From contig CAISDD010000160.1 of assembly GCA_903883985.1 (NCBI GenBank), positions 1 to 35,784 of the forward strand: a stretch of DNA of 35,784 bases, read 5' to 3'. The notes beneath the pieces were generated by a model. It ran no database searches, was not told where the DNA came from, and was given only the letters and a program-made list of their open reading frames with translations. Below, piece by piece: positions 23,477-31,447 of this stretch. The DNA comes from an uncultured Pseudomonadota bacterium (GTDB lineage: Bacteria; Pseudomonadota; Gammaproteobacteria; Burkholderiales; Thiobacillaceae). Each line of letters begins with the position of its first letter. Position 1 is the stretch's first letter. The translations under genes and the position numbers were made by a program.

Positions 23477-23601
23477 CTACGGGGCTGTCGAACTCGGGTG
23501 GACCGGTTAGGCCAAGGTGGGTCGCCGATCGAGTGATCGGCCATGCCCTCTGTCTGATGCTGGTGGCCAAGGCTTGAGAGCGTTGTGGCCGGGGCTACGC
23601 G

Positions 23602-23630
23602 CCTCTGCTCCCCACGAAAGAGGGCAGAGG
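23602..23630. terminator. Hairpin between convergent operons
   Basis: CCTCTGC (23602-23608) and GCAGAGG (23624-23630) form a seven-base stem with a 15-base loop, placed just past the Rieske gene end and facing the Hsp70 operon end. There is no U-tract, so intrinsic termination is uncertain. Confidence 0.3.
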
Positions 23631-23644
23631 TCGTCGTGAACCGA

Positions 23645-24352
23645 TCAGCAGCGGTCGGCGTCGACGGAGTACTTGGAAAGCAGCACGGCTTGCACGGTGC
23701 CTGCGGGCGCCTCGCGATACTTGCCGATGCCATATTCCTTGTTGAGGTTGCCCTTGAATTTCTTGAAGAAGTCCTCGATCATATCCGCGCCATACATGCC
23801 GGTGGCGTAGATTTCGTCGGTAGCGGCGTCGTGCTCCAGGCGGATGCCAGGTAGTGGCTGGGGAGCCTTGCCGATTACGACCCGACCACCGTCCGCTGGA
23901 TCGAATGCGCTGTTGTGGGAGCAACAGGTAATTGCGACTGCGCGACCGGCGGTTTCGCTATTCCCCGCGATATAGGCCATCACGCTGCCTTTCTTTTCGG
24001 GGTGTGCCAGTTGGTGCGTGCACACGGCCAGGTAGGCGACGACATTCTTTTTGCTGCCTACACCACCGGGGAAGCTGTATTCCTCGCCCGATTCGGTCTT
24101 GAGGGTGGCGCCAGCCGGAGCGGCCGAAGGCAGCGCGATCAGGAAGGACGGGGTGCCGACAAACGGGTACCCGAACACGTAGGCTTCGTCCTTGGATAGG
24201 CTGGAAGCCTTGAGGGGCTTGCCATTGGCATCCACGAGCTTGACACGGGCGAAATCCTTGACCGTGCCCGCGTACACGAGCTGGGTGTGAACTCCTGTGG
24301 CGAGTGCTGCGGCGCCGGCGCTACACACTTTGATGAAGTTGCGTCTATCCAT
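23645..24352 (-). CDS. Tat-exported Rieske [2Fe-2S] protein
   Basis: A 235-residue precursor. MDRRNFIK is a twin-arginine signal, followed by a hydrophobic stretch to about residue 28. The Rieske ligands are Cys111-x-His113 (CTHQLAH) and Cys143-xx-His146 (CCSHNS). The two cysteines that form the disulfide in cytochrome bc1-type Rieske proteins are not in the usual places: CTHLGC is replaced by CTHQLAH, and the second box reads CCSH. The spacing between boxes is about 30 residues. It probably carries electrons in the periplasm to or from the flavoprotein encoded upstream, whose stop is about 60 bases before this start. The ATG at 24350-24352 follows AAGGAG by seven bases. The final residue is Cys. 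Redox partner and substrate are unproven. Confidence 0.88.
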   Translation of the reverse strand: MDRRNFIKVCSAGAAALATGVHTQLVYAGTVKDFARVKLVDANGKPLKASSLSKDEAYVFGYPFVGTPSFLIALPSAAPAGATLKTESGEEYSFPGGVGSKKNVVAYLAVCTHQLAHPEKKGSVMAYIAGNSETAGRAVAITCCSHNSAFDPADGGRVVIGKAPQPLPGIRLEHDAATDEIYATGMYGADMIEDFFKKFKGNLNKEYGIGKYREAPAGTVQAVLLSKYSVDADRC

Positions 24353-24411
24353 TGCATGACTCCTTGATTTTGGAAAGGGGCCAAGCCCCTTTCCTGGTTG
24401 AGGCGTGCCGG

Positions 24412-25773
24412 TTAGCCGCCGAACGTGTCGCGATAGATGCCCTGTGCCCATTCCAGGTAGGCGCGGCCCATGGCCTGGTCGCGGGTTTCCCAGGTCTTGG
24501 TGTCGGGAGAGAAGCCGGTGATGGCGTCCTTGGCCGCATCGTAGGTGTACTTGGCGTCTACCTTGATGGCCTCTGGGGGGAAGCCGTTAGTCATGGAGTA
24601 GCACACGGTTTCCGGAGACTCCCAGGCGATTTCCTTGCCTTGAGCGCGCGCAGCCAGCACCTTGGCGACGAACTGGCCTTCGGTATTGGAGGTATTCGCG
24701 CTCTTGGAGTAGGGATGATTACGGGAATCGCCGGTGACGTAGACATGGGGGTCGCCGATGACGTTGTAGAAGCGCACGTCGACGTTGGCTTCCTTTTGCA
24801 AGCTCTTGGGATCGACCAGTCCCATCTGCTCGATCAAGGTGCTCGCGCGGATGTTGGGATAGATCGAGGCATCGTCGAATGAGTACTGGTCAAACTCGGT
24901 CTTGATGATTTTCTTCTCGGTGTCTACACCGGTGACGGCCGAGGTCGGTTTCCACTCCAGAACGTCCTTGTACAGGGTGTCGAAGGCGTCGTGAAAGCCC
25001 TTCGCCTTGATGGTGACTTCGGGGTTGGCGTCCAGGATCAGAACCTTGCCCTTGATGCCGTTCTTCTTGATCCAGCCGGCCATCAGGCAGGCACGCTCAT
25101 AGGGGCCGGGCAGGCAGCGGTAGTTGCCGGAAGGCACGGTCTGGATGAAGGTGCCGCCTTCGAATTCCTGGAACTTGCGGCGCAGTGTGACGTGTTCCAT
25201 GGGGGAGATGAAGCCGCCCGGGAATTTTTGTTGCACGTTGTAGACATTTTCTGGATCGGTCACGCCGATCTTGGCCCAGTCGTAGGAGATGCCGGGGGCC
25301 AGGACCAGGAAGTCATAGTCGATGGCGCCGTTGTTGGTGTAGAGCTTGCGCGCTGCGCGGTCCAGGCCGGTCGCGGCCGCGTTCACAAAGATGTAGTTGT
25401 TGTTGACCGCAGCATCCAGGAAGCTGTGGGCGGCCAGGAACTCGAGGTTGATGATGCCGACGTACCACAGGCTGCTGTTGTAGCAAGAGGCAAACATGTC
25501 GCGCTTATCGACCACGACCACGTCGAAATTGGGGTAGGTCTTCTTGGCGTGGGCGGCGATGGTCATCCCGGAGGTGCCGGCACCGACGATGACCAGACGT
25601 GGGCCCTTGGCCTTGGGCAGTTTGAGATAGTCGATGGTGGAAATGGCGGCCGACACGCTGCCGGAACCGGCAACGGCCGAACCCGTAACGCCGGTCGCGC
25701 AGCCGGCAGTCCCTGCGGCCAGCACCGCGCCGCCCATTTTCAGAAAATTGCGTCTGTCGAGGTTTTCATTCAT
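24412..25773 (-). CDS. Tat-exported FAD oxidoreductase of the flavocytochrome c sulfide dehydrogenase flavoprotein type
   Basis: A 453-residue precursor. The Tat motif DRRNFLK is at 6-12; the Rossmann fold VIVGAGTSGMT is at 61-71. YRCLPGPYERA around Cys220 matches the FccB/SQR redox-cysteine segment. A second FAD contact is YVTGDS (345-350), and the C-terminal FccB-like flavin domain begins near VCYSMTNG (Cys391). FccB proteins oxidise sulfide and pass electrons to a c-type cytochrome subunit (FccA). No FccA is found; the Rieske protein gene follows by 59 bases. TAGC at 22-25 could act as a weak lipobox. AGGAG precedes the ATG at 25771-25773 by eight bases. The substrate may be sulfide or another sulfur compound, but FccB-like proteins also act elsewhere. 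Confidence 0.85.
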   Translation of the reverse strand: MNENLDRRNFLKMGGAVLAAGTAGCATGVTGSAVAGSGSVSAAISTIDYLKLPKAKGPRLVIVGAGTSGMTIAAHAKKTYPNFDVVVVDKRDMFASCYNSSLWYVGIINLEFLAAHSFLDAAVNNNYIFVNAAATGLDRAARKLYTNNGAIDYDFLVLAPGISYDWAKIGVTDPENVYNVQQKFPGGFISPMEHVTLRRKFQEFEGGTFIQTVPSGNYRCLPGPYERACLMAGWIKKNGIKGKVLILDANPEVTIKAKGFHDAFDTLYKDVLEWKPTSAVTGVDTEKKIIKTEFDQYSFDDASIYPNIRASTLIEQMGLVDPKSLQKEANVDVRFYNVIGDPHVYVTGDSRNHPYSKSANTSNTEGQFVAKVLAARAQGKEIAWESPETVCYSMTNGFPPEAIKVDAKYTYDAAKDAITGFSPDTKTWETRDQAMGRAYLEWAQGIYRDTFGG

Positions 25774-25903
25774 GAAGAGGTCTCCTGCCTTATATATTGG
25801 AAAACCCAACCCCGACTGAGCGGCATTCGTGCCATGGGAATGGGGCGCGGCTATGCTAAGCGTGCCAAGGTCAAGTCTGAGTTGTTGTTGGGTAAAGAAA
25901 TGG

Positions 25904-27142
25904 TTAGTTCGTCGGGACGGGCGCGGGAAACAAGAGGGAAACCTCTGTGCCCCGTCCCGGTACGCTTTCTATCCGCGCCTCCCATCCATTCAGTTCGCAG
26001 ATACGTTTGACCAGAGAGAGGCCGATGCCGGCACCGTTGGAATCCGAACTCCGGTGATGGCGTTCGAACACCTGGCTCAGATCGTGGGGCGCGATCCCCG
26101 TTCCGCTATCGCCTATGACCAGGCAATCCTGACGCAGCCGGATGTCGATCCGAGGTGTGCCGGCATGCTGCACGGCATTGCCCACCAGGTTGTCGACCAC
26201 CACGGCCGCCAGGATTCTGGCTACCGGCAGCAGAATTTCGTCAGGGATGTCCAGGTAGATATCCGGGGAGGGTTTCAGGTCCATTACTCGATATTTCTCC
26301 ACCGTCGAGCGCACGACCTCGGCCATGTCGCAGCCTTCCCCTTCCTCCAGCCGGGCGTTTTCCTCTCGTGCCAGGTGCAGCAGAGCGCTGGTCAGGCCGG
26401 TCATGTCCTCGCTGGCACGTTCGATGCGCGCAAGACGCTGGCGCTGTTCCGAGGTCAGCGCGGAGTCTTCATCCAGCACATCGAGCGCACCACGGATGAT
26501 GGCCAGGGGGGTGCGCAGTTCGTGGCTCACATTGGCGGTGAAATCGCGCTCCCGCGCCATGCAGCTCTGGATGCGGGCCAGGTATCGGTCGAACTGAAGA
26601 GCCAGCTTTGCCACCTCGTCCAGGTTCTGCCCTGCCGAGTCCAGCGGCAGCGCGCCCTCTGGCACGGCAGCGCCGACGCGGGCCACCAGAGCCTCTACCG
26701 GTGCGACGATGCGCCTGGCCAGCCAGTAGCCGCCCAGGGCGGAAATCAGGGTCATGACTGCTGCGCCGATGCTGAGGAAAATCAGGAACTGCCGCTCCCT
26801 CTGGCGTTGTAGCGATTCGTCGAACAGGAAGCGGCCTGGCATGTGTTCGGCGGCAGGCGCCCGGTACCAGACTCCCGCGAGCAGGACATCACGTCCCACG
26901 CCCGCGAACGCTTGCGCCCCCGTGAGGTCGCCATGTCTGGCCACGGAGCGGTCGGGCGCCCAAGCCTTGCCCCCCCACGTGGCGGGGCGATCCCGCATCG
27001 CGTCCTGCAGGGCCTCGTCCATAAGCCTCTGCCCCAGGTCGTGGGCAAAAAAATACGCTCCGCTGCATAGCAACAAGCTGATCAGGGCGCCAAAAGCGGT
27101 GAAATACAGGGCGACCCGGAAGCGGAAGCTACGGCGCGGCAT
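25904..27142 (-). CDS. Sensor histidine kinase of an OmpR-type two-component system
   Basis: A 412-residue kinase. Membrane segments are at about 10-33 and 118-140, with a periplasmic loop of about 85 residues between. HAMP-like residues follow (about 141-190), then HisKA with His207 in VSHELRTPLA, N-box DNLVGNAVQH, G-box GDSGTGIAP and GAGIGLSLVK. It senses an envelope signal and phosphorylates the regulator encoded just upstream. ATG 27140-27142 lies 14 bases inside the regulator gene, which suggests coupling; a GTG at 27172 would add ten residues. The next genes downstream on the same strand are the flavoprotein and Rieske genes, beginning 130 bases on, so this system probably controls them or responds to their substrate. 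The substrate signal is unknown. Confidence 0.92.
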   Translation of the reverse strand: MPRRSFRFRVALYFTAFGALISLLLCSGAYFFAHDLGQRLMDEALQDAMRDRPATWGGKAWAPDRSVARHGDLTGAQAFAGVGRDVLLAGVWYRAPAAEHMPGRFLFDESLQRQRERQFLIFLSIGAAVMTLISALGGYWLARRIVAPVEALVARVGAAVPEGALPLDSAGQNLDEVAKLALQFDRYLARIQSCMARERDFTANVSHELRTPLAIIRGALDVLDEDSALTSEQRQRLARIERASEDMTGLTSALLHLAREENARLEEGEGCDMAEVVRSTVEKYRVMDLKPSPDIYLDIPDEILLPVARILAAVVVDNLVGNAVQHAGTPRIDIRLRQDCLVIGDSGTGIAPHDLSQVFERHHRSSDSNGAGIGLSLVKRICELNGWEARIESVPGRGTEVSLLFPAPVPTN

Positions 27143-27815
27143 GAGGCTCGGTGAGTTGGTAGCCCACTCCACGAACCGTGCGCAGCAAATTCTTGTCGCC
27201 TGGCTTTTCGACGGAGTTGCGCAGGACGTGAAGGTGTGCCTTCAAGGCATCGCTGTCAGGCGGGCGGTCACCCCAGATGGCCGCCTCCATTTCCTTGCGG
27301 CTGACCACCTTGGGCGAGGCGCGCATGAGCAACTCCAGCAACTTGAGGCAAATAGGCGGCAATACGATGATGCGCTCGCCACGGGTAACCCAGTAGGTTT
27401 CCACGTCGAAGCAGAGGTCGGATACGCGCAGCTTGCTGGTCAGTCCCTGCGGCAGGGCGCGACGGGTGATGGTGCGCAGGCGCGCCTCGACCTCGCGCAG
27501 GGCGAATGGCTTGATGACGTAGTCGTCCGCCCCCGCTTCGAGGCCGCGCACCTTGTCATCCAGGGAATCCAGCGCGGTCAGGATCAGCACCGGGGTGCGG
27601 CGTCCGGCTTCGCCGCGCAACTTGCGGCATAGCGTGATGCCGTCCATGCCAGGCAGCAGGATGTCGAGTACGATGGCATCGTAGTCGTTGATCAGCGCGA
27701 GATGCAGTCCGCCCACCCCATCCCCGGCCAGATCGACCACATGACCGTGGGCCGAGAGGAAATCCATGAGATTGGCGGCGATGTCCCGGTTGTCTTCGAT
27801 AATCAGCAGGCGCAT
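27129..27815 (-). CDS. OmpR/PhoB-family response regulator
   Basis: A 228-residue regulator. The receiver has the acidic pair Glu7-Asp8, phospho-acceptor Asp51, Thr80 and Lys102 (KPF). The DNA-binding winged helix is at about 130-225, with AIWGDRPPDSDALKAHLHVLR and VRGVGYQL typical of the OmpR class. It is the first gene of the pair with the kinase and overlaps its start by 14 bases. Its target site in the window cannot be placed, since no direct repeat stood out in 25774-25903. Confidence 0.95.
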   Translation of the reverse strand: MRLLIIEDNRDIAANLMDFLSAHGHVVDLAGDGVGGLHLALINDYDAIVLDILLPGMDGITLCRKLRGEAGRRTPVLILTALDSLDDKVRGLEAGADDYVIKPFALREVEARLRTITRRALPQGLTSKLRVSDLCFDVETYWVTRGERIIVLPPICLKLLELLMRASPKVVSRKEMEAAIWGDRPPDSDALKAHLHVLRNSVEKPGDKNLLRTVRGVGYQLTEPHAAP

Positions 27816-27912
27816 GCCGGAAAAGGCGAGAAGTCGAGAGGCGCTAGGATACCCTGCGGCGAGGGAAATGATGGAAACTAGCGTGACTTCAAGCTGGCAG
27901 ATCAGTGGTCAG

Positions 27913-28317
27913 TTACTCGGCTCCGGATTTTCTTCCTGCTTTCACCACCGCGCGCCTAGCCTTGCCTTCCAGACGCTTCGCGATCGAGGTCCGGGTCGGT
28001 CGGGTTGGTCGGCGCAGTTTCGGTACGGCGGCGACGGTGGCGACCATCGCCTCCAGTCTGCGCAGCGCCTCGGCACGGTTTTTTTCGAGACTGCGAAATT
28101 CCTGTGCCTTGATGATGACCACACCCTCCTTGCTGATGCGCCTGTCGCCTTGCATCAGAAGCCGCTCGCGTATCGCCTCTGGCAAGGACGATGCGGCGAT
28201 GTCGTAGCGCAGATGCACCGCGTTGGCCACCTTGTTGACGTTCTGTCCGCCGGCGCCTTGCGCGCGGATCGCAGTGATTTCAACCTCATCGGGCGAGATG
28301 GCGTAACGTGGGCGCAT
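27913..28317 (-). CDS. arfB: ArfB (YaeJ), peptidyl-tRNA hydrolase for stalled ribosomes
   Basis: The 134-residue protein has the release-factor GGQ motif in QGAGGQNVNKV at 20-30, followed by a basic tail (KLRRPTRPTRTSIAKRLEGKARR) that in ArfB enters the empty mRNA channel. It hydrolyses peptidyl-tRNA on ribosomes stalled without a stop codon. E. coli ArfB has 140 aa. The start at 28315-28317 gives 15 residues before the EIT segment, like relatives. A start at 28345-28347 would add ten residues; neither has a clear ribosome site. The gene is 97 bases from the response regulator, same strand. Confidence 0.93.
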   Translation of the reverse strand: MRPRYAISPDEVEITAIRAQGAGGQNVNKVANAVHLRYDIAASSLPEAIRERLLMQGDRRISKEGVVIIKAQEFRSLEKNRAEALRRLEAMVATVAAVPKLRRPTRPTRTSIAKRLEGKARRAVVKAGRKSGAE

Positions 28318-28594
28318 GGCAAGTCTGGCGTAGGATCGGGTCACCATTGTAGGGCCAGACCGAACGGGTCCGGTTGTCCGCAGCCTCCAGGTCGTGACGC
28401 CTGCGCGGCGTTCCAGCGACCGAAAGCACCAATTGCCTGAACGAACCTCTCCCTAGTAGGATTATGGTGGATATACTTACGGTCATGAAGCTTGCCATCG
28501 ATCTCCCACCGTCCCTGCCATGTGCCGCAATGTGGACGCCGTCTGAAGCGCACGCCGTGAGTGGCCTGTCCCGACCGATGCACCGCCGCATGAA

Positions 28595-29170
28595 ATGGCG
28601 CCCTGTGAAATGGATGTGACTGTGTTGCTTGCTTCCTTGCGCCAACAGGTTGGACTGCTTGCCCTGTGCCTGCTGGCAACTGCTACGCAGGCCGGACAGG
28701 CGCGCATCAAGGTCGATTCCGGACTCCTGGGGGTGAGGGTGGATGCCAGCGAAGTGGTCTATGCCGATGCCGCCACCGTTTGGAACACCATTACCGATTA
28801 CAACCGCCTCGCGGCCTTCATCCCCGACCTGATATCCAGTCGCATAATTTCCTCGCCTGGCTCGCCCAAGCGGGTAGAACAGGTCGCCAACGCCGGACTG
28901 TTCGCCTTTATCATGCCGGATCGGGTCGTGTTGGCGATGGAGGAGATTCCTGGCCGCGCCCTGCGCTTCAGGGCGGTGGGGGGCAAGGTGGCCAGCATGT
29001 CCGGGGAATGGCGCATCGTCGGCGATCGCGCCCCGGTGACGCTGCATTACCGAGCCCATGTGCTACCCATGACCCCGCTACCGCCCCTGGTTTCCGATTA
29101 TTTCATCGAAAGCGAGGTCCGTGCCCGCTTCGAAGCAGTAGGGAACGAGGCCGAGCGGCGGATGCGCTGA
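28595..29170 (+). CDS. Exported SRPBCC/START-like (COQ10-type) protein
   Basis: From 28595 the product has 191 residues. It has a hydrophobic segment at about 18-30 ending ATQA, which looks like a Sec signal peptide, then a polyketide-cyclase/START-like helix-grip fold. ATVWNTITDYNRLAAFIPDL and ERRMR near the end are typical of SRPBCC proteins that bind lipids or aromatic compounds. Most relatives are cytoplasmic; an exported one is less common, though COQ10-like exported forms occur. An alternative start is ATG 28610. Neither has a convincing ribosome site, so the exact start is open. No neighbour suggests its substrate. Confidence 0.75.
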   Translation: MAPCEMDVTVLLASLRQQVGLLALCLLATATQAGQARIKVDSGLLGVRVDASEVVYADAATVWNTITDYNRLAAFIPDLISSRIISSPGSPKRVEQVANAGLFAFIMPDRVVLAMEEIPGRALRFRAVGGKVASMSGEWRIVGDRAPVTLHYRAHVLPMTPLPPLVSDYFIESEVRARFEAVGNEAERRMR

Positions 29171-29237
29171 CTGCGACATTCCGGCACAGACGCCCTACGA
29201 GGCGGGGAGGGATAGCCCGTCCCGGGCTTAGGTGCAA

Positions 29238-29402
29238 TAAGTGAGTCTGCGAGACTGACTTTGTTTACCACCGGGCTCCCTCACCCTGCCCTCTCCCGAA
29301 GGGAAAGGGTTCCACTCCCTTCCCCCTCCGGGGGAAGGGCCGGGGATGAGGGCCAGCGCCGGCAGCTTAATGAAGGAAAAATCAGTTACGCAACATTTCT
29401 TA
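29238..29402 (+). repeat. MITE-like element, copy D
   Basis: 165 bases with TA at both ends (29238-29239 and 29401-29402). Ends AGTGAGTCTGCGAGAC and, inverted, AGAAATGTTGCGTAAC are more divergent than in other copies. The two hairpins are kept. The copy sits between the SRPBCC gene and the lipoprotein gene and ends 16 bases before the lipoprotein start, so it may affect that promoter. A small hairpin AGCCCG-TCC-CGGGCT lies just upstream at 29214-29228. Confidence 0.85.
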
Positions 29403-29418
29403 TGTATTCGGAGAGAGC

Positions 29419-29808
29419 ATGAGAGCCATCCTGTTTGCCGTGTTAACGCTCCTGGTGGGCTGTGACCAGGTGCAGCATCGCATGGGGTTCCTCGATCCGG
29501 CTCAGGTAGAGGCCGATGGCAAGGCTGTCGGCGGCGCTTGCCGCAACGCCGGACGAGGCCTGGAAGACTGCTTCCACCTCAACCCCGATGCGTCCAAGGC
29601 TGCGGTTTTTGCCGGCTGGAAGGAAATGAGCGAGTACATGACCAAGAATAACCTTCAGATCCTGATTCCCACCGTTCCAGATACCAGCCTCACCGAGATG
29701 GTACCCAAGTCGAAGAAGGGGGACGACGAGGAAGCCGACGTGGTGAAACCACCCGGCACGAAGAAGCCCGCCGCCAAGAAGAAAACCGAAAGCGATGCCG
29801 GGAAGTGA
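29419..29808 (+). CDS. Small putative lipoprotein, unknown function
   Basis: A 129-residue protein. MRAILFAVLTLLVGC is a lipoprotein signal with Cys15 after the LVG lipobox; Asp16 follows, which in enteric bacteria favours inner-membrane retention. The body has two further cysteines (GGACRNAGRGLEDCFHL). The C-terminus is rich in Lys, Pro and Glu (KPPGTKKPAAKKKTES) and probably extended. GGAGAGAGC precedes the ATG. I do not recognise a family. It stands alone after repeat D, with no evident operon partner. Confidence 0.75.
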   Translation: MRAILFAVLTLLVGCDQVQHRMGFLDPAQVEADGKAVGGACRNAGRGLEDCFHLNPDASKAAVFAGWKEMSEYMTKNNLQILIPTVPDTSLTEMVPKSKKGDDEEADVVKPPGTKKPAAKKKTESDAGK

Positions 29809-30141
29809 GCGTCTGCGATTCGTTCGGGTCGGTCGCTAAAGGGTTGCGTATCCCGCCAGGCCTGCGTGATTTCCAGTCTGGCGGAACTTCATACGCTTCG
29901 CCGGCATCGCTCAGCCAGAGGGCTTACACAGTATGTCTCGCGCACGCGTCTTCGTCTGACGAAATGGCCTTGATCTGCATGACCTTACGCCACGGCTCGT
30001 GCAGAGCGGGGAAGGCACCTGCGCTTGGTGAACACCAGGCCACCACCACGCGGATCAAGTATCTATGATCACAGGAGGGCCCGGTCGAAAGGACAGCCAA
30101 ACGACCGGTATCCAAGCGCGTTAACCCGAAAGGAGCCCCAC
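29809..30141. other. Intergenic stretch without an assignable gene
   Basis: 333 bases between the lipoprotein and nitroreductase genes. Short frames exist on both strands (for example minus strand 29924-30115), but none has a ribosome site or recognisable pattern. The ribosome site AAAGGAG (30129-30135) of the nitroreductase is near its right end. I see no repeat or terminator here. Confidence 0.5.
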
Positions 30142-30744
30142 ATGAAAGTAAGCGTAGCCATTGAAACCCGTCGTGCCGTCAAGGTATTCGACCCCGAGCA
30201 CTGCATGACCCAGGCCGAGATCGACCGCCTGCTTGGTTTGGCCATGCTGGCCCCCACAGCCTTTAATATCCAGAACTGGCGTTTCGTTCTCGTCTCCGAT
30301 CCAGCCTTGCGCCAGCAAGTCCGAAAGGTGGCGTGGGATCAGGCACAGGTCACCGATGCCTCGTTGCTGATCGTGCTGACCGCTGACATCAAGGCATGGG
30401 AAAAGGAACCGCAGCGCTATTGGCGCTTGGCGGCTCAGCCAGTGCAGGAATACATGGCACTTGCCATTGATCAGTATTACCGGGGTCGCGAGCAAACCCA
30501 GCGCGATGAGGCCATGCGCTCCTGTGGAATCGCCGCCCAGACTCTGATGCTGGCTGCACGTGAAATGGGCTACGACAGCTGCCCCATGGACGGCTTCGAC
30601 TTCGACGCCGTGGCCAAGCTGATCAATCTGCCGGCAGATCATGCGATCGCCATGTTTGTCGTGGTCGGCAAAGCAATGAAGCCGGCGCATCCGCGCAGCG
30701 GCCCGCTGACCGCGGATGAAGTTGTCATCCATAACCATTTCTAG
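30142..30744 (+). CDS. Nitroreductase-family flavoprotein
   Basis: A 200-residue member of the FMN-dependent nitroreductase family. The N-terminal ETRRAVKVFDPEH (FMN-phosphate contact of the R-R-S/A-V-R/K type), LAPTAFNIQNWRFVLV (Ser/Asn-x-Q-N-W/P-type FMN segment), and AREMGYDSCPMDGFD near the C-terminus all fit. These proteins reduce nitro groups, quinones or similar compounds with NAD(P)H in the cytoplasm. The start at 30142 has AAAGGAG seven bases upstream. The CMD-family gene follows after nine bases, making a likely two-gene operon linked to oxidative or electrophile stress. The substrate cannot be told from sequence. Confidence 0.92.
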   Translation: MKVSVAIETRRAVKVFDPEHCMTQAEIDRLLGLAMLAPTAFNIQNWRFVLVSDPALRQQVRKVAWDQAQVTDASLLIVLTADIKAWEKEPQRYWRLAAQPVQEYMALAIDQYYRGREQTQRDEAMRSCGIAAQTLMLAAREMGYDSCPMDGFDFDAVAKLINLPADHAIAMFVVVGKAMKPAHPRSGPLTADEVVIHNHF

Positions 30745-30753
30745 GAACACGCC

Positions 30754-31284
30754 ATGCCCCTGTTGAAAACAGTATCCCCAGAGACCGCAAGCGGAGAGCT
30801 TGCTGCGTTATATGACCAGATGAAAACCGCCTTCGGTGGTGTGCCCAACGCCCTGTCCATCTGGAGCGAGAGTCCACTGCTTCTAAAACAGCAGTTCGAA
30901 TTTATCGGTTATTACATGCAGCATCCCAGGCTGTCCGGAGCCTTGCTGGCGACGATCCGGTTGCTGGTCTCGGTAGACACGCAGTGCATCTACTGCGTCG
31001 AATTCAATGCCGGCATGTTGATCAACATGATGGGTTGGACACCGGAGCAGGTGGCCGCAACCAAGACCGACCCATCCGCCGCCAAGCTCTCCCTGCGAGA
31101 AAAAAACCTGCTGATCTGGGTGCTCAATACAGTAAAGGACGCGAACAAAGTGACTGCGGATGAACTTGACACCTTGCGCGACCAGGACTGGAGCGACCAG
31201 GACATCCTGGAAGCCTTGAATCACGGAGCTCGTATGGTCGCAGGCGACATCATTCTCAACGCATTCAAGGTTACGCGAGACTAA
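30754..31284 (+). CDS. Carboxymuconolactone decarboxylase (AhpD-like) family protein
   Basis: A 176-residue alpha-helical protein. The redox pair Cys78-IY-Cys81 lies in VDTQCIYCVEFN, as in AhpD-type peroxidase proteins. The histidine that usually follows the second cysteine by four residues is Asn85 here, so the proton relay of AhpD is incomplete. The protein may still be a thiol-disulfide reductase, or a CMD-type protein of other function. It is co-transcribed with the nitroreductase by position (nine-base gap). Its TAA stop (31282-31284) is inside the left end of MITE copy E; before insertion the stop would also have been TAA. Confidence 0.88.
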   Translation: MPLLKTVSPETASGELAALYDQMKTAFGGVPNALSIWSESPLLLKQQFEFIGYYMQHPRLSGALLATIRLLVSVDTQCIYCVEFNAGMLINMMGWTPEQVAATKTDPSAAKLSLREKNLLIWVLNTVKDANKVTADELDTLRDQDWSDQDILEALNHGARMVAGDIILNAFKVTRD

Positions 31285-31436
31285 GTGATGCCGCGAAACA
31301 GATTTGGTTTGCCACCGGGCCCCTCACCCTGCCCTCTCCCGAAGAGGGTTCCACCCCCTTCCCCCTCCGGGGGAAGGGCCGGGGCTGAGGGCCTGCGCCG
31401 GCAGCTTAATGAAGGCAGGTTACGCGACATTACTTA
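31282..31436 (+). repeat. MITE-like element, copy E
   Basis: 155 bases, TA to TA. The ends AGTGATGCCGCGAAAC and, inverted, AGTAATGTCGCGTAAC match in 13 of 16 positions, the best pair seen. The first hairpin has lost four bases of its right arm. The copy begins within the TAA stop of the CMD gene. It ends 12 bases before the ybhP-like start, so it separates two operons and may carry or block expression signals. The open frame from 31304 into ybhP is fortuitous. Confidence 0.87.
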
Positions 31437-31447
31437 ATTGGATATTA

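Noticed and set aside
24991..26010. Plus-strand frame of 339 codons
   Set aside because: Antisense to the flavoprotein; composition is that of a shadow frame.
28348..28594. Possible gene between arfB and the SRPBCC gene
   Set aside because: Only shadow frames without ribosome site or family pattern.
31304..31447. N-terminal extension of the ybhP-like gene
   Set aside because: Encoded by repeat copy E; EEP-fold homology begins only after 31448.
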